Source: Branchiostoma floridae
Lineage: Eukaryota > Chordata > Leptocardii > Amphioxiformes > Branchiostomatidae
Direction of reading: 5' to 3'
Assembly (NCBI RefSeq): GCF_000003815.2
Contig: NC_049982.1
Coordinates: 15,484,769 to 15,543,491, forward strand
DNA: 58,723 nt
Part shown: positions 49,603 to 58,723 of the stretch, piece after piece
Layout: each line of letters opens with the position of its first letter
Numbering within the stretch: the stretch's first letter is position 1
Program-made: the position numbers and the translations under genes
Notes under the pieces: model-generated
Database searches by the model: none
Told to the model about the DNA's origin: nothing
Seen by the model: only the letters and a program-made list of their open reading frames with translations

Positions 49603-49700
49603 ACAGTGACAGTGTTTGCACGAGCAGAACTGAGGGTGATTTTCTAAAATTGGAGAAGTACAATCTTTGCCCTGAGAGTTTCCCAACCCCACTGCCTCAT
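49603..49700 (+). CDS. Candidate 98-nt exon next to the MITE, unknown protein
   Basis: The acceptor (GTACAGTATTCTGCAG) overlaps the right end of the MITE. The donor is GTAAGTAT. Two bases plus 32 open codons (phase 1 to 0) include TEGDFLKLEKYNLCPE and end FPTPLPH. It would join in phase to the candidate at 51031-51094. The acceptor's pyrimidine tract is poor, and a second AG at about 49627 would give a shorter exon in the same frame. Not recognised. Confidence 0.18.
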
Positions 49701-49855
49701 GTAAGTATAATGGCAGGCAAGCCAACTTTCCCCCCATAGACTATTGCTGACAACCACAACACAATTACACCCTTCCAGGCAGCCCTAGCAGTGATGTGTG
49801 CAGATTTCACAAGTGCTGATATCACCAATGCATGCTGCTACAACAACATTTTCAG

Positions 49856-49939
49856 CACTTCAGTTTATCAGAAGAGCCTCTCCTGTGTTTTCCTTGTTAA
49901 AAGTACTTTCATACTGTGCAGTGTTTTGGGCAGTTCAAG
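49856..49939 (+). CDS. Candidate 84-nt exon, hydrophobic peptide
   Basis: After CAACAACATTTTCAG, two bases plus 27 codons plus one base are open to a CAAG/GTGAGA donor (phase 1 to 1). LQFIRRASPVFSLLKV is followed by a short hydrophobic run, LSYCAVFWAV, that could be part of a membrane segment. The frame extends beyond both splice sites (64 codons in all), which reduces the weight of the pairing. Confidence 0.15.
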
Positions 49940-51030
49940 GTGAGAAAACAGCACGCTGTAGTTTTAGCAATTTGCTGGAGTACATCCCCTAAGACTGTGA
50001 TGTGTACTTTTGGTCGTTGATCAATAAAAAAACCATGTGAGAACACCAGTAAAAAGGGAAACTGCAAGAAAAACAATTAAGGTTGTGGCAAATGTGCCAG
50101 CTTCTATAAATCAGATACACTAACTGGACAACTAACATGATTTTACAGCAGCATTTCTCATGATTAGGGATGGAAACAGGAATGTACACTGCCAAGGAAA
50201 AGAATTGCACTTCCAACATAAATTGTCTCAATGACTCTATAGCAAGGACAAAATTACATTGTATCATCTCCCAGTGTCCCAATTTTACATTACCTGCTGC
50301 CAATTCCTTTCTGTGTTGTTGTATGCTTTTTATAGGATTGTTGCAATAAGCTCTCACAGTACATCATTGATATGGCAGGGTGTTGTCAGTACATCAGTCT
50401 AAAGCTGTATTTAGCTTGTGGCCAAGGTCAGAGAGGACAAGTATGTCTTACTGCAGGTATAATATCATGATGATTTACAGTTTGATTGTCAGATGCTCTT
50501 TTACACCCCAGCCATCAGTTGTGTGAACATTATCAGCTGTGGCCTAGTTCTGTCACTGATATCCAGGAAATTGTTTTATACAAATGACCCTTCAAGAACT
50601 TTCAACCACTACAAAGTTTTCAAGGTCGGTTTTGTTTCATGTAGACCTGCCATGGTATTGTTATCGAATATGCCCACAAAATAATGCTAGTGTGAATGTA
50701 TGAAGCACTTTCTTTTCAAGGTCTTCTTTTGAGTTTGATTGATTGTAATGTTTAACCAATAAACGTCCTTTGGGAGGGTCTCAACATTTCTTACCATTTC
50801 TTATGATTACAAATTGCACCTTGTTACCTTGGCAGGGAAATGATTTCTCTTGGTACTTTTGATCTAGGTTTTGATTTAGACATAATTATGATATATTACT
50901 TAGGTAGACTGGTACCATTTAGTGGGTTCAATTTCTTCCTAAAAAGCCTGTGTTAACTTGGTGTGGAAAGTTTCATGTGATCCAGGTCCCACTAGCTGAC
51001 GAGTACTTTTATCCCTCCGTATTTTATTAG

Positions 51031-51094
51031 GTACAATCCACTTACCATCAGCTTGTACCTAAGCCAGAGTGTGTCATGTTTAAAGATAGGCAGG
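51031..51094 (+). CDS. Candidate 64-nt exon, unknown protein
   Basis: A good acceptor (TTTTATCCCTCCGTATTTTATTAG) and a GTGAGC donor enclose VQSTYHQLVPKPECVMFKDR and one more codon plus one base (phase 0 to 1). A second frame is also open (phase 2 to 0). Exit phase 1 matches the entry of 52860-53013. Composition is protein-like, but no family is recognised. Confidence 0.3.
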
Positions 51095-52340
51095 GTGAGC
51101 ACTGCAAATTGCCGGAGGTTTCTAACCATCAACAGCCTGACGTAGATTAAAGCTTTACCTCATCTACATGTGAATAACTATACTTATTCATCAGAGAAGC
51201 CGAGAACGGATTTGGTGGAAGTTGAGGTGTTTAAAGAGTTTGAGGAGAGTGCTGCTAGCTGACCTACATAAAAGGGCTTTACTTTCATAAAGGCCCAGAT
51301 CAAAGGCATTGTGGCCTATTAGTGAGGAGTAAGCTGGGAGGGGGATGATTTAATGGTGAATTCAGATAGGAGAGTGCTCAATCCTAATTGGGGGATTTCA
51401 AAAGGCTTTGATACAGGATCAGCCATGAGCAAACATGCTTCTGGATGACTGAAGTTGTTCAGATCTGATGTGTATTATTGTTTGAAGTTTCATATTCACG
51501 TTGTGATATTGTAATAAAGGATGATCTTCTGAAGGATGAACCAAAGATACCATGCCATTTCATTAAACACCATTACTGTAGCTGCTGTCATGGGTAGGGT
51601 GAGGTTGGTGATGTAAGATATCGTTGTTATCTTTATTTATTGTGCAAACTGATAATTTGAAATAAAATCAACATTATACTGTTAGCGATATCATATAATT
51701 GGCACACAATCTTATCCAGACAAATGTGTGCGGTGGGAGTCCGGGTGTTTCCCCAGGAAGTGCTGTGAAGGTCAGTCTGCCTAATGATAGCTCCCAGTAC
51801 AGCTTCTCGGACATGAGATTGGGCCGAGGGGTCAGCGGGTCCACTGCCCAATAAATCCACATCAGTGCTTTCCTCTTAGCGGAACGTCCTCACAAGAGTG
51901 CCGCTAATTTCTCATGATGAAAATGTTCTGAATGACCTAGTTCTGAAGTGCAGAGTCTGTACAGGGCAGGGCTGATGATGGTGACGGGCTCAGAGAAGTG
52001 ATTCTTCTGAGGATGCCGAGGCACCCAAATCTTATATGTGTCATCAAACTTGGGTAACAGAAAAATGAACTTAATTAATAGTCCTTTCAAGTTGTTTATT
52101 TAATACTTGATATGATTCTACAAGTTACATATCCCTTCATTGTAAATATATGAGAAAAATTAGATGGTGTCAATGACAGGACTGTCTTGATCAGCACTTG
52201 CAATCTTGTCAATGGTCCTTGTGTTTGATGTTTGAATTATCAAATGAAAGTTGTGCATATTCCCTTGGCAACTTGCTTTTGTGAGGTATTTAATCTAAAT
52301 ACAAAATTTAATGTATCAAGTTTTTCTTTGTCATCAACAG

Positions 52341-52430
52341 TCAGGAAGGTTCTGTTTGTGTAAACTATTCAGTCTGGTGGCACACATACCTACATATAAT
52401 GCACCTTTGCACAAGACCATTGTACACTAA
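52341..52430 (+). CDS. Candidate 90-nt exon, unknown protein
   Basis: A strong acceptor (GTTTTTCTTTGTCATCAACAG) and a GTAAGA donor enclose one base, 29 open codons and two bases (phase 2 to 2), beginning QEGSVCVNYSVWWH. A second frame is open except for a stop touching the donor. It does not fit in phase between 51031-51094 and 52860-53013, so both sets cannot belong to one transcript without other exons. Confidence 0.23.
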   Translation, partial: SGRFCLCKLFSLVAHIPTYNAPLHKTIVH

Positions 52431-52555
52431 GTAAGAGGCAGCTCTAGCCAAATTGTTGTCCTTATCAAGTCTAATCATAAACAAGTACCAACAGATTACA
52501 ACATGGCATATGACTTTCAGATGATGAAATGAGAATTGAATACCTGTCTTGGTTT

Positions 52556-52585
52556 GACCAAGGACATTATATATTGTCCTTGGTT
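52556..52585. repeat. Short perfect hairpin
   Basis: ACCAAGGACA pairs with TGTCCTTGGT around a TTATATAT loop. Direct TGGTTTGAC words also flank it. Origin unknown. Confidence 0.55.
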
Positions 52586-52859
52586 TGACATATGCTCTCT
52601 GCTTCAGTGGGGATTACCTCCCAGGTTTGATGATGGCCTGAGGCACACATATAAATGGGAGGGGCAGGATGGGGTCACTGGGTCAGCTCTGGAACAGTAG
52701 CCAACATTATGCTGTCAATCTGATGTTTATTGACTTAATGTCGTGATATTTGCAACATGCACAACTCCCTGTATCCACAATTTACACAGGGGAGCATATG
52801 AAATAACTAGCAGTTGGTCTAACCCATACATTTTCCTTCCACATCCATTATCAACACAG

Positions 52860-53013
52860 TTGTTTGGAAAGTGTTGAAGAATTTTAATGAAATTTTTGCT
52901 ATGATGTCTATAATTTCACTTCCCAAACTTCTTGAGATTGCCACATGCGATAAAAGCAGCTGTTACGAAGTCCTTGAGCAGATGACATTCAGCACAGTTA
53001 AGCAAAGTCATCC
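52860..53013 (+). CDS. Candidate 154-nt exon, unknown protein
   Basis: A pyrimidine-rich acceptor (CATTTTCCTTCCACATCCATTATCAACACAG) precedes two bases, 50 open codons and two bases before a GTGAGT donor (phase 1 to 2). Only this frame is open. The peptide begins VWKVLKNFNEIFAMMSI, continues LPKLLEIATCDKSSCYE and ends TFSTVKQSH. It looks helical and is balanced in composition, with two cysteines. It joins in phase to 51031-51094 upstream and to either 54075-54105 or 54154-54304 downstream. With 45156-45322 it is the best exon candidate here. No homology is recognised. Confidence 0.38.
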
Positions 53014-53405
53014 GTGAGTAGTTGCATGTGTTCTTTGATGTACATAGAGATATACAGGTATTCATGTACCAGCCCATAGAGATAGCCGTGATAAAGTAAA
53101 CATGCCATATGCTGTGACCAGGCCAGCTTTGCTAATAGCAGCCTGGAGTCAAACGCCTTCCACATTTATTAGGGCAAGAAAGGTCAGTAGATTCATCTCT
53201 TGATAGTGCGCTGCCAGCGCTTTCCTGTTAACCACCTCCTTTGGAAGTGCGGCACTCATTCCTCACGGCTTCCGTGATCTGATTGACCCAGTTCTGTAAC
53301 TTCTCGTGTAAGGCGCCCCCAGGGCATCGTATCCAATCCTGTTGCTGCGACAGGGCCCACCTCGACCCACCCACACAACTTTCTGTTCCATCTAAATTCG
53401 CTTAC

Positions 53406-53444
53406 CATCCGAAGGGGATATGCGGCTGCATCGGCAATTTTGTT
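53406..53444 (-). CDS. Candidate 39-nt exon, unknown protein
   Basis: On the minus strand NKIADAAAYPLRM (phase 0 to 0) lies between a weak acceptor (TTCAAAGTACAG) and a good donor (CGGATG followed by GTAAGC). The surroundings (53200-53420) are GC-richer than average. Confidence 0.14.
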
Positions 53445-54074
53445 CTGTACTTTGAATTATGGTGTGTAGAAATTGCTGCCTTGAAATTGATGGAAGTCAT
53501 AATGCAGAGCTTATCTTTCCAGTATAAGTAAACTAATGATCCATTTCGGCATGTAATGTACTCTAACTGTACCATACCACGGGGACAAGAACCTAAATTG
53601 GAGAAGGAGGTTAGATCCCAATCAAGGGCCCTACATTTGTTGGATCCAACATCAGAGTTTCTTATCTGAATGATATAGCTGGAGAGCTTTTGCCTATCGT
53701 GCACTGCACTAATGTGTTGGGGGTGATCCAATTTTTTGCAATTTGCTGGCTTGTCTCAAATCTCCGGGAAGATGAATGTGCCTCGGTAGAGCTCTCCTGG
53801 CCCACTGGGTAGCATACATAGTGCCCTCATACATACAGAAGTTCTGCCCTTCCTTGTACTGTACCACCAAGGTGCCCTTGTCAGTCACAGGGGTAGTTAG
53901 GAGAACAAAGTAAATCTCAGGAGTAGTCCATTTTGTAGTCCATCTAATAGATGCTTTCAGATATATGAATCAATGATGCATCGTGGTAGATTGTTGGAGA
54001 ATCATTGTTCAGTGTATTTTCGTAATCATTGATGGAAGAATGATAAGCCACTGATCACTGCATTCTGTTCACAG

Positions 54075-54105
54075 CATTAAAGTTTCACTTCACGTTTTTG
54101 GGTCA
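54075..54105 (+). CDS. Candidate 31-nt exon, unknown protein
   Basis: A fair acceptor (CACTGCATTCTGTTCACAG) and a GTGAGG donor enclose one base plus IKVSLHVFGS (phase 2 to 0). Entry phase fits after 52860-53013. Very short, so chance is likely. Confidence 0.14.
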
Positions 54106-54153
54106 GTGAGGAAAAGAGTAGCTGATGTAACGTGACTTTAATGTTCGCTTTAG

Positions 54154-54304
54154 GTTGACCGATGGAGGAAATCTTGACTTTTACGACAGAGTGTTTCCAT
54201 GGCAGCTTCTCATGCAGAACTACATGCTCTATTTACTTTATTATCACAATTTCTTATCTAAGATATATGAATCTTGCTGTGTGTGTACTATAGCATATGT
54301 TTAA
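54154..54304 (+). CDS. Candidate terminal exon, unknown protein
   Basis: The acceptor TTTAATGTTCGCTTTAG precedes one base and 49 open codons ending at TAA (entry phase 2). The peptide begins LTDGGNLDFYDRVFPWQLL, has an aromatic run LYLLYYHNF and ends CCVCTIAYV. Entry phase fits directly after 52860-53013, so 51031, 52860 and 54154 could form the 3' end of one plus-strand transcript. No AATAAA signal was seen close behind it. Not recognised. Confidence 0.22.
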
Positions 54305-55233
54305 GTTTGGAAGGACAAGCTAACCAGGTAGTTACTGTTATATGTACTTGAGTTATATACATTGTATATTATACATGTACACCAGTTATGACAATGTGGA
54401 AGGATTTCATACAATGATTGGAGTAGACACAAATTCAACATTTTTCTTTGTAGCCTGTGAGAAGCAGGGGTCATAAGGAAGAAGTATACTTCAATGGATA
54501 ACTTGTTTAAATGTGTTAACTTTTTTAGACGTACGTGGCACCATTTTGTACCTGGCCAATCAATTGCAGCTCAATCCACACATGTGTACAAACTCCCTGG
54601 AGTCATTCACATTTAAAGGTGGCGAAGATGGTTTCCGTTTTGGTTGCTCTGCTAGAGGCTGATTTTATGGTCATTTACAATGTGGCAATCTAAATTCATG
54701 GCTGTGGGGAGAAACATGGAATTGCGCACCGGTCATTTGAATGTTATGTGCCAATAACCTGATGTGCCTGTCACCTTTGGTTTGTCCCATGTTTTTCAGT
54801 GTTTTCCGTTCAGGCCAAAGTTTTTGAAGAAAAAGGTTTTGTTTTCCGATTTTCTGAGAGGGATGTTTTTTTTCCCAATATGGGTAGCTTTTGGAACAAA
54901 CTATCTTGATTACCACAAAGAGATAAAGAAACCTAAATAAAAGAAATAAAAGGAGAATCTGATGTTTAGAGATAGCAAATAGCTCCAATAAAAAGAATTA
55001 AAAGACATCTCATTTTCAGAGATATTGCATTTATTTTTTTTACAATCAAGGTAACCTCCCTTTCATAGATTATGGATAATGTTTGCCTCAAACGTAAAAG
55101 TATGCTGGGATGAGATACCTGACATTTACAGAAACTGGTAGCTTTGTGCATGGCCATATGCATCAGTCAGCAATACATGTGTATGTGACTTATTACCTCC
55201 ATGAAATTTCATGGAGGTTATATTTTACCCCGC

Positions 55234-56215
55234 GTTTGTCTGTGTGTCTGTCTGTGTGTAAACAAGATAACTCAAGAACGGCTGGGTGGATTGGTTTGAT
55301 AGTTGGTGTGTTGGTAGGGTGTGATGAAAGCTGGAAATGATTAGATTTTGGGCCCCCTAGCGGCTCCCCTTGGTACTGCAGCGCAACTTCCGGTTTTGCT
55401 ATCTTGGTGTTCTGAACATGCTATGGTCACGATTTTTGAGTATTAGATAGCTCTTGTGCTCAGGAAGAAGTGACATAAGTTTGGCCCCCCTAGCGTCTAG
55501 TTTTGGGATAGCAGGGGCATTTTTGTCAAAAACTTCTGACGAGGATAACTCAAGAAGGGAACAACGGATTTTCATGATTTTTGGTATGTAGGTACCTTGG
55601 GCAATGTTGTACAAGATGAAATACTAATTATGCAAAATAGGAGCAAATTTGCATAATTAATGACAACATTCAATCATAGCAGTTTTTTCTATGTATCTCT
55701 TGTCTTGGACGTTATATGGTCTTGAAATTTGGGTGGTAGATAGCTTTCAGTGTCATGACAAAGTGGAGCAAGTTTCAGCCCCCTAACATTCAATTTAGGA
55801 ACTGCAGGAGCATTTTTGTCAAGACATTCCAAAGAGGATAACTGCAGGAAGGATTAACGGATTGCCATCATATTAGGCATGCGGGTACCTTAGGCAAAGA
55901 TGTTCATAATGATATACATGTTATGCAAATGAGGACTTAATTTGCATAAGTAATGAGGAAATTGTATAATTCCATTGTTTTCTATAACTGGACTTCTGAT
56001 AAATGTAACACATGTTAATTATGATAGGTGGAATATAAGCAGATACTAAATATGGTAATGAGGAACTTATTTGCATAATTTATGTAAAAATTGCAAAACC
56101 ATTTTATGATTAATAATGGGAATTTTATAATTGCGACATGTGTACGATTGTCAATGATGAACAACACCATGCATAAATTATGTCAATGTCTTAGTCATTT
56201 GCGTGAAATTTATTT
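55234..56215 (+). repeat. Copy 1 of the ~1-kb unit
   Basis: Starts with a short GTCTGTGTGTCTGTCTGTGTG stretch, then AAACAAGATAACTCAAGAAC. It carries perfect octamers at 55647, 55923, 55940 and 56069 and stops after GTGAAATTT at about 56209, short of the family's right end. Confidence 0.88.
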
Positions 56216-57275
56216 ACCCTGTGTTTGTCTGTGTGTCTGTGTGTCTGTCTGTGTGTCTGTGTGTCTGTCTGTGTGTAAACAAAATAACTCAAGAACGGCT
56301 TGGTGGATTGGTTTCATACTTGGTGTGTTGGTAGGGTGTGGTGAAAGCTGGAAATGATTAGATTTTGGTCTCCCTAGCGGCTTCCCTTGGTACTGCAGCG
56401 CAACTTCCGGGTTTGCTATCTCGTGTTCTGAGCAAGCTATGGTCACGATTTTGAAGTTTTAGATAGCTCTTGTGCTCAGAAATAAATGACATAAGTTTGG
56501 GCCCCCTAGCGTCTAGTTTTGGGAAAGCAGGGGCATTTTTGTCAAAAACTTCTGAAGACGATAACTCAAGAAGGGAACAACGGATTTTCATCATTTTTGG
56601 TATGTAGGTACCTTAGACAATGTTTTACAAGATAAGATACTAATTATGCAAAACAGGAGTACATTTGCATAATTAATGAGAATATTCTATCATAGCAGTT
56701 TTTTCAATGTATCTCTTGTTCCAGACATGCTATGGTCTTGATATTTTGGTGGTAGATAGCTTTTAGTGTCATGAAAAAGTGGAGCAAGTTTCAGCCCCCT
56801 AACATTTAATTGTGGAACTGCATGGGTATTTTGGTCAAGACACTCCAAAGAGGATAACTGCAGAAAGAAACGATGGATTGCCTGCATTTTAGGCATGCGG
56901 GTAGCTTAGGCAAAGATGTTCATAATGATATACATGTTATGCAAATGAGGACTTAATTTGCATAATTAATGAGGAAATTGTATAGTTCCATTGTTTTCAA
57001 TAACTGGACCTCAATACATGTAACACATGTTAATTACGATAGGTGGAATATAAGCAGATACCAAATATGGTAATGAGGCGCTTATTTGCATAATTTATGT
57101 AAAAATTGCAAAACTGCTTTATGATTAATAATGGGAATTTTACAACTGTGACATGTGTACGTTAGTCAATGATGAACAACACCATGCATAAATTATGTTA
57201 ATGTGTTAGTCAATTGCATGAAAGTTACGAAAGCTCTAAATTTTCATGGAGGTATGAGGTCGCCGAACTCTAGTT
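56216..57275 (+). repeat. Copy 2 of the ~1-kb unit
   Basis: Begins TTTACCCTGTGTTTGTCTG without the palindromic left end. It has a longer GTGTGTCT tract than copy 1, octamers at 56663, 56939, 56956 and 57084, and the complete right end TCATGGAGGTATGAGGTCGC. Confidence 0.88.
56223..56276 (+). repeat. (GTCTGTGT)n microsatellite
   Basis: Eight- to twelve-base GTCTGTGT units, longer here than at the matching place in copy 1, so this tract has expanded since or before the duplication. Confidence 0.85.
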
Positions 57276-58496
57276 CCAATGTAATACCACTATGATAGAA
57301 GTCTTATTCTTTTGATTAGCCATATTAATCATACAGTTCTGTCCCTTTGAGACTTAGTGCTCCAGTAGACGAGCGGGTGGAGAAGGAATTGCACACCCCT
57401 CCTTCACCATAAAAAGTCATGTGCAGGTCAGGCAAACAGGTAAATGCCCGTCTGCCTGCACATCTGTTGAACCGACAGGAGAATCCCCCCCCCCCCAAAA
57501 AGCCAGATTAAACAATAAACCATGCATATCGCTGATGTGTATTGTACACCTTTAGATGCATTTTTTTCCTGTTGGAAAACTGAAACCCTTCATTTTTGTC
57601 ATACTGCCATGTAATTCTACATGTAACGTTATTATGATGGGGAAACAAATTGCTATGCACGGACGGGCCAAATTGTTCACACTCCATTCTGCCAATTTCA
57701 TAATTCTGCAGACTGATCATGAGGACTGGGAGTCAGTATAATGTATGGTCCAACTTAAACCCCATAAATCATGCTGATTTGGGGCAAGATAGTCCAGGCA
57801 CTGATTGACACACACAATTTGTAATTGTACATTTCTCAGCAGGGTTCTTTCAATATGGCCCAATAAAAAACCTCCTGTGTGGAAACTGAACAACAGGAGG
57901 CATCACGTATCAAAGAGTCTCCTGCTGGACATGTACACTATACACGTAGATGTACGCTAATTGCACAGAGAAGGTTACAGGGAACAGGAGCCCAGGGAAC
58001 ACTATTCAGTGCCTCCAGCTACAGGCTCTGCAATTACGTTTAAGGAAAGGGGATTGAAAGAAAATGTCAGAGACATGAAGAGGATGTTTCAGAAACTCAT
58101 GCTCCAGGAGAGGGACATAAGAGACAAAGTGACAGATATCTTAAAACTCAGAATGCATGGATGGTGGCTTTTTCAATTTATTGATGTATAATTTCGACAT
58201 ACATTGTAGTATTTCAAGATGGTCTGGTCCTCAGCACTAAAGGGTGGGTAGATGTTAGAGTAAAGTTGAATGACAAGATATTCAGTAGTGGACTCCTTGA
58301 TACACTTGGGAATGGTTCATTTTGTGTTGATCCAAGACAAATGCTTCACAAAGGTCAAAAGGTCATCAACAGCTCAACATGTGTATCCAGTTGATTGATT
58401 CCCATGACATATATTACATCTGTTGAACACTATAATTTTGTTTAATACTGTAAGTAAAGTTATGTTTCTAATTGGTTTATTTCTGGGGACAAACAG
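57276..58496. other. Mostly unique DNA with one protein-like frame
   Basis: At 57961-58191 a 76-codon plus-strand frame contains a charged, helical stretch (RGLKENVRDMKRMFQK, then ERDIRDKVTDIL) that looks like a short coiled coil. The upstream acceptor (CTAATTGCACAG) is poor and no good donor lies inside, so it is not called as a gene. Confidence 0.35.
57485..57496 (+). repeat. Poly-C run (12 C)
   Basis: Twelve C followed by AAAAAG. A likely site of sequencing or length error. Confidence 0.9.
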
Positions 58497-58608
58497 GAAG
58501 GCTGTTGACTTTGTAAGTCTCTTCAAAGCCAATACAACTAGTGCTGGCAACTGTGTTGAAGCAGTTTTGCAACAATACGATTTAAAGAAATCAAAGCATT
58601 TTAAATGA
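58497..58608 (+). CDS. Candidate terminal exon, unknown protein
   Basis: After an acceptor (GGTTTATTTCTGGGGACAAACAG), one base plus 36 codons run to a TGA (entry phase 2). The peptide starts KAVDFVSLFKANTTSAG, contains CVEAVLQQYDLKKSK and ends HFK; composition is protein-like. A GTAAGT after KAVDF is an alternative donor that would make a 16-nt exon. Entry phase fits after 52860-53013. No poly(A) signal is visible within the window. Confidence 0.2.
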
Positions 58609-58708
58609 GACACATAACCTGACCACAGGAATGTTTGGAAACTTGCTGCATCTATTTCACTGTAGACTTAACTTTCTGATTTACCGGTGCTCCTTTTTTG
58701 TCCAACAG

Positions 58709-58723
58709 GCAGACTTGGTAACA
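58709..58723 (+). CDS. Possible exon start at window edge
   Basis: A strong acceptor (GGTGCTCCTTTTTTGTCCAACAG) ends at 58708. The 15 bases left (ADLVT in phase 0) are open in that frame, but the window ends before anything can be judged. A GTAACA donor after nine bases is weak. Confidence 0.18.

Larger units (their letters stand above)
55191..57275. repeat. Tandem pair of ~1-kb octamer-rich repeats
   Basis: Two direct copies of a unit of about 1017 bp, aligned all along (for example CTCAAGAACG at 55271 and 56288; GATATACATG at 55911 and 56927). The left end is palindromic around CCATGAAATTTCATGG. The right end reads TTTTCATGGAGGTATGAGG. Copy 1 has lost its right end and copy 2 its left end, so the pair probably arose by unequal exchange. 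Inside each copy two subunits repeat with a period of 293 bp (GCATTTTTGTCA at 55517 and 55810). Minus-strand frames of the subunits (LLELSSSEVFDKNAP and relatives) resemble each other only because the DNA repeats. No transposase is visible. Confidence 0.92.

Noticed and set aside
52982-53013. Short exon starting after GAGCAG
   Set aside because: The longer block from 52860 has a far better acceptor in the same frame.
56358-56896. Related minus-strand frames (LLELSSSEVFDKNAP and similar)
   Set aside because: Similarity follows from the DNA repeat; the frames are short, broken and not conserved as protein between subunits.
1-58723. CRISPR arrays, operons, phage or viral genes
   Set aside because: No spaced direct repeats, no dense coding and no recognisable viral or bacterial proteins on either strand.

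Overview
This window looks like non-coding nuclear DNA from an animal, with the usual signs of a large intron or an intergenic stretch. It is AT-rich by eye. It has no dense reading frames, no operon-like spacing, three runs of N (assembly gaps), microsatellites, and several non-autonomous transposons. The very frequent ACATGT/TACATGTA words, the MITE with repeated 'TTCGCGGTGG' blocks, and the 'CCATGAAATTTCATGG'-ended repeat rich in ATTTGCAT together suggest a lancelet (Branchiostoma). That assignment is from memory of the style of these repeats and has not been checked by a search.

Layout. 0-3 kb: unique DNA with one weak minus-strand exon candidate. 3.1-3.55 kb: a 433-bp hAT-type MITE with an 8-bp target duplication. 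7.3 kb: a (GT)n tract. 12.8 kb: a (GA)n tract. 12.9-21.6 kb: four small minus-strand exon candidates whose phases agree. 18.5 kb: gap. 26-28 kb: a GC-richer patch, a decayed MITE copy and a hairpin. 35.2, 37.0, 42.6 and 48.2 kb: four fold-back elements, the third with an assembly gap in its loop. 41.8-46 kb: exon candidates on both strands, including a 167-nt minus-strand frame. 49.4 kb: a 214-bp MITE. 51-54.3 kb: plus-strand exon candidates that can be joined in phase. 55.2-57.3 kb: a roughly 1-kb repeat present twice in tandem, each copy with an internal period of about 293 bp and four perfect octamer (ATGCAAAT) sites. 57.9-58.7 kb: short plus-strand frames and a strong splice acceptor at the right edge.

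Coding content. No protein family could be recognised in any reading frame. The exon entries below rest only on a splice acceptor, a donor and an open frame between them. In about 58 kb of such DNA several pairings of this kind are expected by chance, and candidates on opposite strands partly conflict, so every one is low to moderate confidence. Long isolated frames, such as the 157-codon frame at 31.5-32.0 kb, are within what chance gives. No tRNA, rRNA, CRISPR, prokaryotic or viral gene was seen. The best supported features are the transposons, the fold-backs and the tandem repeat.
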